The translations under genes and the position numbers were made by a program. 64,000 bases of DNA from Isoetes taiwanensis (Eukaryota > Streptophyta > Lycopodiopsida > Isoetales > Isoetaceae). Under the pieces are notes generated by a model. That model had not been told where the DNA came from and searched no databases. It saw nothing but the letters and a program-made list of their open reading frames with translations. Below, in pieces: positions 33,205-45,375 of the stretch. How positions within the stretch are numbered: position 1 is the first letter of the stretch; each line of letters begins with the position of its first letter. The stretch spans positions 11,792,689 through 11,856,688 of the forward strand of contig JAJEKV010000041.1 of the NCBI GenBank assembly GCA_021234155.1, read 5' to 3'.

Positions 33205-36200
33205 CTTGGCGTAAACATCGTTTGGAATGCCAAAATTACCCTAGGGACCAAGTTACACGGTCGGTTTTGTAAAAAGCGATACACTTATGCCCTACATTCA
33301 AGATTCATGACCACCTCCTAGGCCAATTGACTACGAAGTGTGTTGGACATGAGATAGTTTGGCGCTTCTTCGAGAAGGGGTGGCCTTCTGGCCACAAAAC
33401 TTGGTCCCTAAAAGGCAATGTCGGCGTTCGAGTCCATTGGCGGCGAATCATGGTTCGGGGAGAGGGAAGTTGCCCATCCGTCGCCCGGGGGCCGCCGGAG
33501 AGGACTTTTGGGGCAAGCCGCTTCGGGTGGTTTTAGGGTCCGTTCAAGCGTCAAGCGCCCCCTCTCTGACAAGAACCACGGCGCAAGGTCCTAGTCAAAT
33601 CGACAAGGATAGAGCCTCCAAGCGTAAACCCTATGAGTTGCCGGGTTCTAGCGGGGGTTTGCGTTTTGGGTGCGAAGTTTTGATCTTTTGCACTTGGGGC
33701 GTGGCCGATCACATGCGATTGAGAACCTTGAAGCAAGGGCCCGGATGAGAATGGAGTTTGGACCTGTACTCTCCGTTGTGGCGGTTTAGAAGTCAAGGGC
33801 CACTTTTGCGGTAGCAAGACATTCGTAAATTCGTAATTAATGCATATCTGGGACTTAAATTCTGATTTTTGTCGGCTAGCTTCCTAAGTCATCGCCAACA
33901 TACAGGCCAACTTTCAAAAATTTTGGATAAGGTTTAGATCAAATAGTTTGCATTAGAGCGGTCCAGGCAGCCTTTGTTGTTGGGCGTACCGAAGGCGCAC
34001 ACTGCCCAAGTCAAACAAGGCGGGACCTTGCAAGGCCTCCTCATTAGAGGGGAGAGTCCAGAACCCGGGAGGAGGAGCCCCAAAAAGCTTCGAGGCAGCC
34101 TTTCTCGGCAGCTTCCGCCCGGGCGTCGCTAAAGACCACACTCGGGATCTCGGTTCAGTATCCGTCGTTGAATCCTTTGTTCAAGGAACCGTTCGAGAAG
34201 GTCAAAAAATCCAACATCCGTCCAGGAGAACGTATCCAACCGCTGCCGCCCCTGCGGCGACAATGTAGAAACCAAAGTGTTTTGTCGTTCGGACATTGCG
34301 TGAGGCTTTCAAATGGCGATTCGACTTCGCCACATCAAGGGGAATGCCAAAATTACCCTAGGGACCAAGTTACGGGGTCGGTTTGCAAAAGAAAGAAACA
34401 CTTACGCCCTACATTGCAGAGATTCAATGACCACATCCTAGGCCAATTGACTCACGAGTGTGTTGCACATGAGATAGTTTGGCGCTTCTTGAGAAGGGGT
34501 GGGCTTCCCGGCCACAAAACTTGGTTCCTAGGGCAATGTCCGAGTCCATTGGCGAGAGCGGATCCAATGTTTAGGAGAGGGAAGTTGCCCGTCCGCCGCC
34601 GAGGGCCCGGGGAGAGGACTTTTGGGGCAAGATGCTTCCGGGTTTTAGGGTCCGTGCTCGGCGCCAACACCCCCCCCCACGTCAAGAACGGCGAAGGTCC
34701 TAGTCAAATCGACAAGGATAGAGCCTTCAAACGTAAACCCTATGAGTTGCCGGGTTCTAGCAGGGGTTTGCGTTTTGGGTGCCGAAGTTTTGATCTTTTG
34801 CAATTGGGACGTGGCCGATCACATGCGCTTGAGAACGCCAAGCAAGGGGAACCGAGAATAGAGTTTGGACCTGTACTCCTCCCATTGTGCCGGTTAGAAG
34901 TCAAGGCCCACTTTTGCGTGAAGAGCAAGATATTAAGTAAATTAAGTAATTAATGCATAGTGCGGACTTAAATTCTGATTTTTTTTTGTCGTACTAGCTT
35001 CCTAAGTCCGGAATGCCAAAATTACCCTAGGGACCAAGTTACACGGTCAGGTTTGCAAAAAGAAAGAAACACTTACGCCCTACATTGTAAAAGATTCGCC
35101 AGACCACATCCTAGGCCAATTGACTACGAAAGTGTGTTGCACATGAGATAGTTTTACGCTTCTTCGAGAAGGGGTGGGCTTCGGCCACAAAACTTGGTTC
35201 CTAGGGCAATGTCGACGTTACGAGTCCATTGGCGAGATAGATCACGCGGTTCGGAGAGGGAAATTGCCCCGTCCGCCCGGTGGCCTTCCGGAGAGGACTT
35301 TTTGGGGCAAGCTTCGTCCGTGGTTTTAGGGTCAGGTGTTTCGGCGTCAACACCCCCTCTACGTCAAGACACCGGCACCGGGTGGTTTTAGGGTCCGTGC
35401 TCGGCGCCAACACCCCCTCTACGCCAAGACACGGCACAAGGTCCTAGTCAAATCGACAAGGATAGAGGCTCCAAACGTAAATCCTATGAGTTGCCAGGTT
35501 CTAGCAGGGTTTGCGTTTTGGGTGCCGAGTTTTGATCTTTTGCACTTGGGACATGGCCGATCACATGCAGTTGAGAACGCGAAGCAAGGGGAACCGACAG
35601 AATGGAGTTTGGACCACTCCTCCCCGTTGTGGCGGTTAGAAGTCAAGGGCCACTTTTGCGAGCAAGACATTCGTAAATTCGTAATTAATGCATAGTACGG
35701 ACTTAAATTCTGATTTTTTGTCAGCTAGCTTCCTAAGTCATCGCCAACATACAAGCCAACTTTCAAAAATTTTGGATAAGGTTTAGATCAAATAGTTTGC
35801 ATTAGAGCGGTCCGAGGTGACTTTGTTGTTGGGCAGCCGAAATGGGCACACTTGCCCAAGTCAAACAAGGCCGAGGACCTTGCAAGGCCTCCTCATTAGA
35901 GGAGAGAGTTAGAACGGGGAGGCGAGCCCCAAAAGCTTCCCCGAGGCAGCCTTTCTGGCAGCGCTCACGGGCGTGACGCTAAAGACTACACTCTCGGATC
36001 TCGGTTCTCGTGATCCCACCATTGAATCTTTTGTTCAATGAACCTGGTCCGGAGAAGGTCCAAAAAATCCAACATCCGTCAGGAGAACATATCAAACCAA
36101 GCTGCCCGTCTGCGCTTAAAGTGTAGAAACCAAAGTGTTTTGTCGTTTCGGACATTGCGGAGGTTCGAAATGGCGATTCGACTTCACATCGTCAAGGAAT

Positions 36201-39107
36201 GCCAAAATTACCCTAGGGACCAAGTTACACGGTCGTTTTGCAAAAGAAAGAAACACTTACGCCCTACATTGTAAAGATTCAGCAGCCACATCCTAGGCCA
36301 ATTGACTACGAAAGTGTGTTGCACATGAGATGGTTTGGCGCTTCTTCAGAAGGGGTGGGCTTCCGGCCACAAAACTTGGTTCCTAGGGCAATGTCAATGT
36401 TCCGAGTCCATTGGCAGAGGCGAGATCACGATTCCGGAGAGAGGAATTTGCCCGTCCCGCCGGGGCCTTCGGGAGAGGACTTTTTGGGGCAAAGCTGCCC
36501 AGTGGTGGTTTTAGGTCCGTGCTCAAGGCGTCAACACCCCCCTCTACGCCAAGACACGACGCAAGGTCCTAGTCAAATCGACAAGGATAGGGCCTCCAAA
36601 CGTAAACCCTATGAGTTGCCGGGTTCTAGCGAGGGTTTGGCGTTTTGGGTGTCGAAGTTTTGATCTTTGCAATTGGGGCGTGGCCGATCACATGCAGATT
36701 GAGAACGAAGCAAGGGGAACTGACAGAATAGAGTTTGGACCTGTACTCCTCCCGTTGTGGCGGTTAGAAGTCAAGGGCCACTTTTGCGAGAGCAAGACAT
36801 TAAGTAAATTCGTAATTAATGCATAGTATGGACTTAAATTCTGATTTTTGTCATATTAGCTTCCTAAGTCATCGCCAACATACAGGCCAACTTTCAAAAA
36901 TTTTGGATAAGGTTTAGATCACATAGTTTGCATTAGAACGGTCAGGGCAGCCTGTTGTTGGGCAGCCGAAGCCGGGCACACTTGCCCAAGTCAAACAAGG
37001 CCGGGACCTTGCAAAGCCTCCTCATTAGAGGGGAGAGTCAGAACCCGGGGGCGAGCCCCAAAAAGCTTCCCGAGGCTGACCTTTCGGCAGCGGCTGCCTC
37101 ACGGCGCGACGCTTAAAGACCACACTCTGGATCTCGGTTCCCGTTATCCGACCTTTGAATCCTTTGTTCAAGGAACCTGGTCGAGAAGGTCCAAAAATCA
37201 AACATCCGTCGAGGAGAACATATCCAATCACAAGCGTCTGGGCGGCAGTGTAGAAACCAAAGTGTTTTGTCGTTGGGACATTGCGAGGTTCGAAATGGCG
37301 ATTCGACTTTCGCCATATCGTCGAGGAATGCTTAAAATACCCTAGGGACCAAGTTGAGGTCAGTTTTGCAAAAAAGAAACACTTACGCCCCCTACATTGT
37401 AAAAAAAGATTCGTGACCACATCCTAGGCCAATTGACTACTGAGTGTGTTGCACATGAGATAGTTTGGCTTCTTCGAAGGGGTGGGCTTACGGCCACAAA
37501 ACTTGGTCCCTAGGGCAATGTCGACGTTCGAGTCCATTGGCGAGAGGCGGATCACCCCTGCCCGGAGGGGAAGTTGCCCGTCCCGGCCGGGGCGGCCGGG
37601 GAGAGGACTTTTGGGGCAAGCCGCTTCCGGGTGGTTTTAGGGTCCGTGCTCAAGGCCAACACCCCCCTCTACGCCAAGACACGGCGCAAGGTCCTAGTCA
37701 ATCGACAAGGATAGAGCCTCAAAACGTAAACCCTATGAGTTGCCGAGGTTCTAGCGGGGTTTGGCGTTTTGGGTGCCGAAGCTTTGATCTTTTGCACTTG
37801 GGGCGTGGGTCATCACATGCGATTGAGAACGCGAAGCAAGGGGAACGAGAATGGAGTTTGGACCTATACTCCCCGCTGTGGCAGTTAGAAGTCAAGGGCC
37901 ACTTTTTGCAGAGCAAGACATTCGTAAATTGTAATTAATGCATAGACGGACTTAAATTCCGATTTTTTGTCACTAGCAACATACAGCCAACTTTCAAAAA
38001 TTTTGGATAAGGTTTAGATCAAATAGTTTGCATTAGAACGGTCCAGGTGACTGTTGTTGGGCAGCCGAAATGGGCACACTTGCCCAAGTCAAACAAGGCC
38101 GGACCTTGCAAGGCCTCCTCATTAGAGGGAGAGTCAGAACCCCGTGAGGCGAGCCCCAAAAGCTTCCCCGAGGCGCCCTTTCTGGCAGCCCGGCCCACGG
38201 GTGACGCTAAAGACCACACTCCGGGATCTCGGTTCTCGTGATCCGGCCGTTGAATCCTTTGTTCAAGGAACCTGGTTCGAGAAGGTCAAAAAAAAATCCA
38301 ACATCCGGCCAGGAGAACATATCCAACCCGCCCCCCTGGCGACAATGTAGAAACCAAAGTGTTTTGTCGTTCGGGGACATTGCGGAGGTTCGAAATGGCG
38401 ATTCGACCGCCATATCGTCAGGAATGCTTAAAATACCCTAGGGACCAAGTTGGTCGGGCTTTTTGCAAAAGAAAGAAACACTTTACCCTACATTGCAAAA
38501 GATTCAGCCGGCCACCACATCCTAGGCCAATTGACTACGACGTGTTGCACATGAGATAGTTTGGCTTCTTCGAGAAGGGGTGGGCTTCAGGCCACAAAAC
38601 TTGGTCCCTAGGGCAATGTCGATGTTCGGAGTCCATTGGCGAGACATATCACGGTTCGGAGAGGGGAAGTTGCCCGTCGGTCGCCGTGGCCTCCCGGGAG
38701 AGGACTTTGGGGCAAGCCGCCGGGTGGTTTTGGTCCGTGCTCGGCGTCAACACCCCCCTACGTCAAGACACGGCGCAAGGTCCTAGTCAAATCGACAAGG
38801 ATAGAGCCTCAAACGTAAACCCTATGAGTTGCCAAGTTCTAGCGGGGTTTTGCGTTTTGGGTGCCGGTTTTGATCTTTTGCACTTGGGGCGTGGCCCATC
38901 ACATGCGGTTGAGAACGCTGAAGCAAGGGGAACTCACGAGAATGGAGTTTGGACTGTACTCCTCCGTTGTGGCGATTTAGAAGTCAAGGCCCCGCTTTTG
39001 TAGTAGCAAGACATTCAGTAAATTAAGTAATTAATGCATAGATACGGACTTAAATTCTGATTTTTTGTCAGCTAGCTTCCTAAGTCATCGCCAACATACA
39101 GGCATGT
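33205..39107 (+). repeat. tandem array A, unit about 1.1 kb
   Basis: The anchor CCCTAGGGACCAAGTT (modified in some units) recurs at about 33239, 34356, 35025, 36211, 37340 and 38435. The spacings are 1117, 669, 1186, 1129 and 1095 bp. The 669-bp unit has lost about 450 bp, including the GGTTTAGATCAAATAGTTTG part. Each unit also contains TGTAGAAACCAAAGTGTTTT, GGTCCTAGTCAAATCGACAA and AATTAATGCATAG. Copies differ by many 1-5-base indels, mostly in GC-rich words. Open frames inside units (for example a 261-codon one at 34168-34953) are not conserved between units, so none is called as a gene. Confidence 0.9.
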
Positions 39108-39934
39108 TGAGATAAACTACATCTTCGCATGTTGGTAGGGTATTAGTTCTCATAGCAGGGGACAAAATTAACAATATATATATACAAGAAATTTAATACG
39201 TCCTACTGCAACATATTGTTCTAGTTTTAGCATGTTCTTCGATTGCAAGGCCCATGGGTGCTCTAGATAACCAATTCATTCTACTGAGATTCTCTTGTGA
39301 TTCCTCTATATTCTTCAACATTCTATGTACTATATTTAGCATTCATAAAGATTCCCCTAGATTCTCTTAGAATTTTCTATTTTGATTGAGGTGCTTACCC
39401 ATGAGCATTTAGAACCTTCCAAAATAATCTATTTTGGATCTGTGCAACATTTCTAAAACACTTTCTATTTTTAGGACTGAGACGCTTGTATACTGAGCAT
39501 CTAGAACAATGTTTTTCAACATTTATATTATACACCTTTATTATGAAACATTTTAGAACATTTGTGGCTCTTTTGCAAAATCTTAAAAAACTCAAGATTT
39601 CATCAAGATTTTCTTAGATTCCCTTAGATATTATGAAGATCCCCTTAGATTCAACTAGATTTTAAGCGATTCCGTCAGACTTGTAAATATTTTCCTACAT
39701 TCTCTTACACTTTATGAGATTTCCTTATATTCCCTTTAATTCTCCTCGATTCCCTTACATTCTAGAAATTTTTAGAACTTTCTGGAACATTCTGAAACTT
39801 TCAAAACATCCTAGAACTTTCTGGAATTATTTCCCTATTCCCTTACATTTCCGAAGATTCCCATTCTTGAACTATTTTATCTTAATTAGAATATTACCCT
39901 TAAGTATATTTGAAACATAAATTGTTCATAGAAT
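39108..39934. other. interior of the CACTA-like element, AT-rich
   Basis: This begins with a partial copy (39108-39165) of the GATAAACTACATCTTTGCAT sequence seen at 40552 and 41025. The rest is AT-rich with many imperfect repeats of words such as GATTCCCTTAGATT and TTCTAGAAC-TTC. No gene. Confidence 0.45.
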
Positions 39935-40015
39935 TAATGCTTGGTCTAGTGGTTAGAGTGGGGGGTTTGGGGGGTTGAGGGCCAGGGTTCGAATCCCCCC
40001 AATAACATAAAAAAT
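39935..40015 (+). mobile_element. tRNA-derived SINE head
   Basis: A perfect Pol III A box, TGGTCTAGTGG (from about 39944), and a perfect B box, GGTTCGAATCC (from about 39986), have near-tRNA spacing. The T stem mismatches and no acceptor stem can form, so this is a tRNA-related retroposon head, not a tRNA gene. An A/T-rich stretch follows at 40004-40025. The downstream body is short or merges with the next repeat region. Confidence 0.6.
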
Positions 40016-40079
40016 TTTAAAAGCTTTTCCTTAAGGGACGAGCATTCAACATGAGCCTTAGGATCTTAGACTCGATCAA

Positions 40080-40440
40080 CGATCAAGATCTCACCATATA
40101 AAAGCAATATGAGCCATAGGATCTATTACATATAATTCCCAAAGCCATCTGGACCGTAGGACATATGCCAAGCCACCTGAGCCGTAGGATCTCGAATCGA
40201 CGATCAGGATCAAGAGCAACCGGGGCCGTTAGATCGATTACATATAATTCCCAAGCCATGTGCACCATAGGATCTATCCTAAACCAACGTGAGCCGTAGG
40301 ATCTCGGACCGACGATCAGGATCGAATCAACCTGGACCGTAGGATCACTTACATATAGTCTATACACAAACTCCCAAGCCATCCGGGTGCACGATACGCC
40401 CCATAGGATCTCGGATCAACGGTCGGATTCAAGAGGACAA
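40080..40440. repeat. irregular tandem repeats of a GAGCCGTAGGATCT word
   Basis: Words of the form (G/A)(A/C)(G/C)C(G/A)TAGGATCT recur about ten times, alternating with ACATATAATTCCCAA and CGACGATCAGGATC. The spacing is irregular (30-60 bp). No coding capacity. Confidence 0.6.
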
Positions 40441-41340
40441 ACATAAGAACATATATATGTTAGATATATCGTCGTAACAAACGAACACGTAGCTACATAT
40501 ACTATTGGTGGAAACCTAACCTTTTTAAATCTAACAAAATAAAATTTTAAGATAAACTACATCTTTGCATGTTGGTAAGGTATTAGTTATCATAGCAGGT
40601 AAGGTATTACTAGTTATCATCATCGTATTATATACCTCATAGCTCAACGGATGTACCACAAAACATTGAACATTCTCATGGTGGTATATTTTATAACTTT
40701 AACAGGTGTAACAAGTCAAATAAACCCATGTATCAAGTGTACATGCATTCTATACCACAAAAAAAAAAAAAAAGGTCGTCGTAAAAAAAAAAAAAACGTC
40801 GTTATAAACGTCGTTCAACAACGTTTTGTGTCGTCGTTTAACGACGTCACGACGACCCTGTGATTTAAATCGAGCCGTAGGATCTCGGATCAACGGTCGG
40901 ATTCAAGAGGACAAACATAAGAACATATATATGTTAGATATATCGTCGTAACAAACGAACACGTAGCTACATATACTATTGGTGGAAACCTAACCTTTTT
41001 AAATCTAACAAAATAAAATTTTAAGATAAACTACATCTTTGCATGTTGGTAAGGTATTAGTTATCATAACAAAGGTATTACTAGTTATCATCATCATTAT
41101 TATATACCTCATAGCTCAACGGATGTACCACAAAACATTGAACATTCTCATGGTGGTATATTTTATAACTTTAACGGGTGTAACAAGTCAAATAAACCCA
41201 TGTATCAAGTGTACATGCATTCTATACTACTCACAAAAAAAAAAAAAAAAAAAAAAAAAACGCTTGTCGTTATAAGCGCCGTTCAACAACGCTTTTGTGT
41301 CGATGGTTAACGCGGCGTAACGGCGACTCTAAGGATTTAA
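40402..41340. repeat. 474-bp tandem duplication, two near-identical units
   Basis: Unit 1 (40404 to about 40877) and unit 2 (40878 to about 41340) share TAGGATCTCGGATCAACGG, then CATATATATGTTAGATATAT, then GGTGGAAACCTAACC. Both end in an A run (about 40759-40773 and 41234-41259) followed by a GTCGTT cluster and ATTTAAATC. Only a few differences are visible over about 350 bp, so the duplication is recent. Confidence 0.85.
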
Positions 41341-42469
41341 ATCAAAGAAACAAAGGTAATCCCCGCCGCTTATTTTCGAAAGCAAGCAAAGCATGGAGGA
41401 GCATTTTTGAGGCGATTTTTGCCAGCGGATCTACTTTGGGGTCTATTCTAAGTGTAAGACAAGCTTCATAAGGTATGTGTGCGGATCAACCAACTCGTTT
41501 TTTGAATCTAAACTTGTTTTGGGTAGATTTAGGGCTTTTGTATTTGTTGTTTGTTCTTCCTTCAACCTTCATTCTTCTTCTTCCATTCTTGCATCCTTCT
41601 TCCATACATATTCTTCCATTCCTTTTGTCATCTTCTTCTTGATTCTTCCTCCTCTTATACTACTTCTTCCTCCTCTTATTCAAATTCTTACTCTTAATCC
41701 TCCTCTTGCGCTTCATCTTCTTCGTATTCTTCCTCCCCATTTTCGGGTTCCTCCTCTTCTTAGTCTTTTCTTCTTGAATTCTTCCATTCTTCTTCTAATT
41801 TTTTCCCATCTAAGAAGACGTCGTTAAAAGAGCGAGACCCTTCTTCTTTCCAAAATTTTTTCCTTATTAGTTTTTATACTATTTCTTTCTAATCATTGAA
41901 TTTTTGTTTTGTATGTACACTCCTAGCAAAATGTGTTGTTCTTGCAAAACAACTTGGCACCTCTTCCAAAAAAGGATTTAATTTTTTTCAATACGCTAAT
42001 AAAATACTAATGCTTTATTTAGGTTAAATTGTTATCCAAGAAGGGGACGTCATTGAAACCACCCCTCTTCCATTGATTTTCCATATTTTTTTTTCCTTTA
42101 AGTTGTTTATTTATACTAATATTTTACTAATCATTGAATTTATTGTTTTGCATGTACACTCCTAGCAAAGGCGTTGTTTGTGCAAAACAACACCTTTGTA
42201 CCGTGTAAGCATTTAATTTTCAATATGCTTAATGTATTGATTAATGTAATTAGCTTAATTTATTGATTAATGTATTTAGCTAAAAAATTAGGGCTTCATT
42301 TATTTTTTGTATTTTTTAATATATTTAAGCGACATCATTTAATGACGTTAAAATCTTTATATTTCTTTATTGGTTAAATTCATTTAATAGGCTTTTAACA
42401 TTAAATGTATTAACTTCATTCATAATAAATGTATTATTATTATTTTTCAAAAAAAAATTAAAAAACGTT
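41341..42469. other. pyrimidine tract and degenerate duplication
   Basis: 41530-41800 is TTC/TCC-rich low complexity; its 116-codon frame is a by-product. 41812-42000 and 42044-42245 are diverged copies (about 235 bp apart) sharing GACGTC(G/A)TTGAAA-like starts and TGTACACTCCTAGCAAA followed by GCAAAACAAC. Confidence 0.55.
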
Positions 42470-42905
42470 TAAGCAACGCGTCGTTAAACGTTTAAACGCG
42501 GGCGCTCTTGTACGACGTCGTTAAACGACGGCGTAATACATCGCCACGCCGCGCCGGCAATGGTAACGGGCCCCGCTGCCGCCATTGCCGCGTGGGCTGC
42601 CGCGTTAATGCGACATCGTTAAACGGCGTCATACACGCGTGGTACGCCCGCGAACTCGGCTGCCGACGCCCGGCGCCCGCCTGGCGGGGGCGTGGCGACC
42701 CATCGTCGTCGTGATGCGTTGGTTTGAACGCGTTACGTCGTCGCTTTAAGGCGGCAGCGCGTATGCGGCAGCGACGCGCCCGCGCCGTAAATGACGCGGC
42801 AGACGCGTTATAGCGCCGTTTATCGACTTTTGGCGCCGTTCATCGACGCTCAAACGACGCGGGCGATCGCCGTAATAGACGCGATAATAACGGGCAAAGT
42901 TTTTG
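42470..42905. repeat. GTCGTT/AACGAC motif cluster 2
   Basis: GC-rich, with repeated words such as ACGACGTCGTTAAACGACGG (42513-42532), CATCGTTAAACGGCG and GTTATAGCGCCGTTTATCG. It lies directly inside the right CACTA-like terminus and mirrors cluster 1 at the left. Confidence 0.7.
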
Positions 42906-42913
42906 TAGTGACC

Positions 42914-43280
42914 GCGGATGTTTCGGTGAGCACGCGATAGCCTATTTGGAAGGCATGTTGGTTGAAGCACATGCTCATAGCAAGGCCTTGGAATATAAAC
43001 TTCAAGAAGCTACCGCTACCAAGATTACTCTTGATGCGGAACTTGCCAGTATCAAGGTACAGGTTGTCTATTTCAGAGCGTCTCCATCTCAAGCAAGTCC
43101 TGCACATGGACAGTCAACAAGCTTTGCTGAACAAACCAATACGATACAATATTTGAAGGCACAAGCTGCCCAAGCAGTCCATTCACCTGATGAAGCACAC
43201 TAACTCATTGACAATTACAGAGCTATGGCAGTCCAGGCTGCAACACACCACAAAATCATTCTTCCATAGCAAAGTCTATG
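42914..43280 (+). pseudogene. coiled-coil-like coding remnant, right of the CACTA-like element
   Basis: The plus frame from about 42916 to 43203 reads GMLVEAHAHSKALEYKLQEA and then TKITLDAELASIKVQ. It is heptad-like and ends at a stop after SPDEAH, with a short continuation RAMAVQAATHHKI. It is probably related to the frame at 32400-32610 on the other side of the element. No domain was named. Confidence 0.35.
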
Positions 43281-43548
43281 CCGATGTTTGGATGTCATTA
43301 ACACGTCGATTAACGTCGTCATGGCGTCGTTAAATGAAGTCTACATCGACGTACCAACACCTTTAAACGGCATGTAGACATTGATATACTCATCCTAATC
43401 GTAGCATCGTTAAACGTCGTCGACTCGTCGTTAAAAGACTCCATGCTGACATCGTCCGCGCCATGCAGATGGCAGCGCATGCCTAGTAGTAGTGACGAGG
43501 CAGAGACATATGGCGTGCCACATAAGCAACGACATTGTGCACGTGGCA
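43281..43548. repeat. GTCGTT/AACGAC motif cluster 3
   Basis: Words such as CGTCGATTAACGTCGTC, GCGTCGTTAAATG and CATCGTTAAACGTCG recur. The cluster lies outside the CACTA-like right end and is cut by the LINE insertion at 43561. Its continuation after the LINE (45376-45475) ends with GTTGTTCAACGATGTTGC. Confidence 0.6.
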
Positions 43549-43560
43549 AAAAAGTGCATG

Positions 43561-45375
43561 CGGGGATGTTCTTCTGGCTTTTGAGATCATATCTGGGATT
43601 GGTCTTAATCCTAACAAATGTTCCACTCTATGGGCACTGGAATCTGTGCCTGATCCTCAAGCCAGTATGTTAGAGCAGGTGAAACAATTACACTCCTGGG
43701 CCTTCCACTTTCCTTATCTGATAGTATCAAAGGACTCTGGTCGCCTCTGCTGGATCATCTTCGGAAGAAAGTTGCCCTCTGGTCGGACAAAGGTCTTGTT
43801 GTTTCAGGACGTGTAACAGTGGCAAATGTTATTCTTGCTGCCTCTCACATCTACTTCTTGTTTGTAATAGTGGCGCAGAAATTTGTGTACAACCAGATCC
43901 AGGTCATAATCAAGGGCATGGCCAAGGTTGGTTGGTCTGAACTATGTAGAGGCAAGAAATAAGGTGGTCTTGGATGCAAAGATCCTTTCTTTCAGGCTCA
44001 GGGATTAGCAGCTAGATATGTATGGAGAGTACTGCAAGGCGACAGTTCCCCTGCCCTAGTATTTGTCATATATTGGTTTCAACAGTGTAAACTCAAAGGA
44101 AGCCTTCCCTCCCAAGGGATGATTTCGGGCTGCCTTTAGAGACTTTAAGATAGCCCCAGGTACCTCTCCGGTTATGAGAAGAATACTCTAGGCATGGGCG
44201 AAGGTGCAGCCATTATGCTCCCATGCTGAGCTACCTTCACATGCAGGTAAGATCAATCTTTTTTGGAATATTAGGGTTTGGGGATCAAGGAATCTTCCTC
44301 TTGCACTAGTACACTATCGAATCTTTAGTAAGTGGAAAGTTCACGGGATCTCTAGATTAGCTCACCTTTGGGAGAATGGTAGATGGATCTCTTGGTCCAA
44401 ACTGAAAGTGTTGGTCCCAAATGTTGGTGAGGGTGATAGGAAGATCCTGAGGGAGATACAAGCTAACATCTCTGGTCTCTCAGGGCAGGAGGGTCTTGAT
44501 GAAAGTTGGGTATGTGTAGAATCTCCTTCTTAAAAGGTCGCTAATGTATATCGAGCACTTCGTGGAGAAATTCGTTTTAGGGGTCAATAGACCAGCTGCT
44601 ATTCAACTACTTGCCAACTCCTGGAAGTCCATGTGTTCCAGAAGAATCTAATTCTTGCAGTGGACAGCCCTTCAAGGTGGTCTCTCCTCCAATGCTAAGC
44701 TCTTCCTAAGAGGTATATCAGCAAGTGACTTGTGCCCTCTAGGTTGTCAAGTCAGCGAATCTACTGCACACATCTTTTTTTGCCCTAGGATTTTTTATTT
44801 CTGGAGTTGGACTACTATTTTGGGACTTGATTTGCACCAACTCAACTGGCCATGTATTATAATTTCATCTAGGAGCTGCCAAATTACAACCTCACTGGTA
44901 TCAATTGCCCTTTGGGTGGTCTGGAAGCACTGGTGTGAGGTCGCTTACGGGGGACAAGATCTTCGCATTGATAACATTAAAAGCCTCTTCAATATAGAAG
45001 TGGCCTTGATGGCGCTAGCCCATCATAGGAAGATGGGACATACTTCAAGTGTAATTGAGTTGATAAGGAAGAAGGCATCCATTAGTGAAGAAGGTAAACT
45101 CCTGTCTAGAACAAAAAAGACCCAAGCTGCAAATGACATGTGGAAGTGTACAACCTTATCTACAGTACTCACTCTTGTGGTGAAGAAGGTGCTTCGCCCT
45201 GTAGTATATACATTAGTGAGGAAGAAGGATTGGCTAGGTCACTAGTACACCTTCTTGAGTTCTGGGTTTTCTTCCCTTTGGATTATATTTTCCTATCTGT
45301 CCCGATAAGGGCACCCACTGTACTCATTTTCTAAAATTAATAAATTGCACTCTTACCCTCAAAAAAAAAAAAAAA
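43561..45375 (+). mobile_element. 5'-truncated L1-type LINE with target-site duplication
   Basis: The coding remnant is on the plus strand. 43561-43700 encodes LAFEIISGIGLNPNKCSTL, typical of the segment after the catalytic block of LINE reverse transcriptase. About 43960 has GGLGCKDPFFQAQGLAARYV. 44655-45000 is the zf-RVT region (GGLSSNAKLFLRGISASDLC, then ESTAHIFFCP). It ends in a run of 15 A (45361-45375). The duplication AAAAAAGTGCATG(C) is present at 43548-43561 and 45370-45383, marking a target-primed insertion. Frame shifts and 5' truncation make it inactive. Confidence 0.9.

Larger units (their letters stand above)
32614..42910. mobile_element. CACTA-like element, 10.3 kb, non-autonomous
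   Basis: The left end is CACTACAAGGGATAGTCG (from 32614). The right end is CGGGCAAAGTTTTTGTAGTG (to 42910), which on the opposite strand starts CACTACAAAAAC. Both ends are flanked by ACC (32611-32613 and 42911-42913), the 3-bp duplication expected of CACTA/EnSpm transposons. Subterminal clusters of a GTCGTT/AACGAC motif lie inside both ends. Only eight terminal bases match, which is short. No transposase was seen; the interior is tandem arrays, a SINE head and duplications. Alternatively, these could be the outer ends of two different elements. Confidence 0.5.

Noticed and set aside
34168-34953. 261-codon plus-strand frame
   Set aside because: It lies within one unit of array A. The equivalent frames in the other units are broken by indels, and no domain is recognisable.
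39935-40015. tRNA gene
   Set aside because: The A and B boxes are perfect, but the T stem is mismatched and no acceptor stem forms. It is better read as a SINE head.
41477-41827. 116-codon Leu/Phe/Pro-rich frame, apparent membrane protein
   Set aside because: Translation of a TTC/TCC low-complexity tract; no start context and no conservation.
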